This document shows, piece after piece, positions 16,213-16,513 of a DNA stretch of 16,513 bases. The DNA comes from Brachionus plicatilis. Taxonomy: Eukaryota; Rotifera; Eurotatoria; Ploima; Brachionidae. The stretch lies in contig QEOQ01000439.1 in the NCBI GenBank assembly GCA_010279815.1, positions 157,133 through 173,645 of the forward strand. Direction: 5' to 3'. Both the position numbers and the translations under genes were made by a program. The notes beneath the pieces are model-generated. The model was not told the origin of the DNA. It worked only from the letters and a program-made list of their open reading frames with translations, and did no database searches. Within the stretch, counting starts at the first letter, position 1. Every line of letters begins with the position of its first letter.

Positions 16213-16322
16213 TTTCGATGCTCAACAATTGCGTGCTTTCAAATTAATAAAGGAGTCTCGCAGTATTTATTAAAATTTTTAATTTAAAGTTTGAAATTTT
16301 GTATGGATTTATTGATTTATTT
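16213..16322 (-). promoter_or_regulatory. Short 5' leader of the LINE
   Basis: About 110 nt between the direct repeat and the ORF1 ATG. The part nearest the ATG (about 16213-16265: CTGCGAGACTCC, then GCACGCAATTGTTGAGCATC) is less AT-rich and is probably true element sequence. The outer 55 nt are AT-rich and may be leader or flank. An internal promoter would be expected here, but I recognise no core promoter motif. Confidence 0.45.
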
Positions 16323-16513
16323 GGAAATTGGGTTACCAATTTAATATGCAATAAAAAAAAAGTGTACCCAGTTAGACTTGGCTCCCATAATTGATCATTT
16401 TTACTCAATAAATAAACAATAATTTTTCATTTATTTTAAAAATATTTAATACTTTAGAATTTGTAATTTAACTCCAACTTAATAATTTCATCTACCAAAA
16501 GCAAGGAGTTTTG
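16323..16513. repeat. Right copy of long direct repeat flanking the LINE (cut by window end)
   Basis: Matches 10623-10813 in 190 of 191 positions, offset exactly 5,700 bp, still matching at the last base of the window. The immediately upstream bases differ, so 16323 is a true boundary on this side (the two bases before it are TT here and GG in the left copy). Confidence 0.95.

Larger units (their letters stand above)
11069..16322 (-). mobile_element. Nearly full-length LINE encoding ORF1, Ulp1-like protease, APE endonuclease and reverse transcriptase
   Basis: Minus-strand order: a short AT-rich 5' leader of about 110 nt, ORF1 (16212-15514), protease (15513-14524), endonuclease (14523-13666), reverse transcriptase (13646-11451), a 3' UTR of about 360 nt, hairpin, AATAAA and an A-tail at 11087-11069. 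The A-tail is followed by further A-rich/T-rich sequence to about 11041. All catalytic residues I can check are present in protease, endonuclease and reverse transcriptase, so the copy is young. Architecture and motif style fit the Jockey/CR1/L2 broad group; exact clade cannot be fixed by eye. The extra cysteine protease is unusual. Three recoding points separate the parts: TAG at 15514-15516, TGA at 14524-14526 and an A9 run at 13704-13712. The 5' end is placed by the start of the direct repeat at 16323 and could lie slightly inside. Confidence 0.85.

Noticed and set aside
10623..16513. The flanking direct repeats as LTRs of an LTR retrotransposon
   Set aside because: The interior is a LINE with APE endonuclease and A-tail; repeat ends lack TG...CA and there is no primer-binding site or integrase.

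Overview
This window looks like nuclear DNA from an invertebrate animal with a very AT-rich, transposon-laden genome. I see no bacterial gene layout. The coding remnants belong to classic metazoan element classes: a LINE, a Mutator-like element, a Ty3/gypsy integrase and a Tc1/mariner-type helix-turn-helix. A rotifer-like animal is my guess from sequence style only; nothing here proves the species.

Layout. 14-1012 (minus) is one host-like intronless reading frame of 332 aa, less AT-rich than its surroundings, with a 29-32 bp minisatellite just upstream of its start. 1.26-3.9 kb is AT-rich non-coding DNA with several palindromic, MITE-like structures. 3915-4748 is a short, internally deleted Mutator-like (MULE) element: terminal inverted repeats, a perfect 9-bp target duplication, and the SWIM zinc-finger end of a transposase inside. 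4.76-7.74 kb is AT-rich DNA holding nested or dispersed inverted-repeat elements that share ends of the type GGCA...TTGAAGTT.ATGATCAA. 7742-8605 is a decayed Ty3/gypsy integrase end. It is followed by an unrecognised reading frame with a 21-bp tandem repeat, and on the minus strand by a short retroelement-type protein resembling the region before some integrases. A Tc1-like DNA-binding fragment lies at 10315-10473.

The centrepiece is a nearly complete non-LTR retrotransposon (LINE) on the minus strand, about 11069-16322. In order it encodes an ORF1 nucleic-acid-binding protein, a Ulp1/C48-type cysteine protease with its catalytic residues present, an apurinic-type endonuclease with its catalytic residues present, and a reverse transcriptase with its catalytic residues present. 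It ends with a compact 3' hairpin, AATAAA signals and an A-tail.

ORF1, protease and endonuclease lie in one continuous reading frame broken by only two stop codons, each exactly at a domain boundary. Both stops sit in well-known readthrough contexts: TAG followed by CAATCA (the tobamovirus-type UAG-CARYYA rule) and TGA followed by CTAG (the UGA-CUA rule). The endonuclease has no in-frame AUG of its own before its catalytic core. The step to reverse transcriptase is a single-base frame change at an A9 run. My inference is a LINE that makes a nested Gag-like / Gag-Pro / Gag-Pro-Pol series by stepped stop-codon readthrough and may process it with its own Ulp1-like protease. This would resemble retroviral expression, but the cases of recoding and of ordinary mutation must be separated by comparing copies.

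The LINE is flanked by a long direct repeat: at least 191 bp, one mismatch, exactly 5,700 bp apart, with the second copy cut by the window end. This suggests an unusually long target-site duplication or a tandem arrangement.
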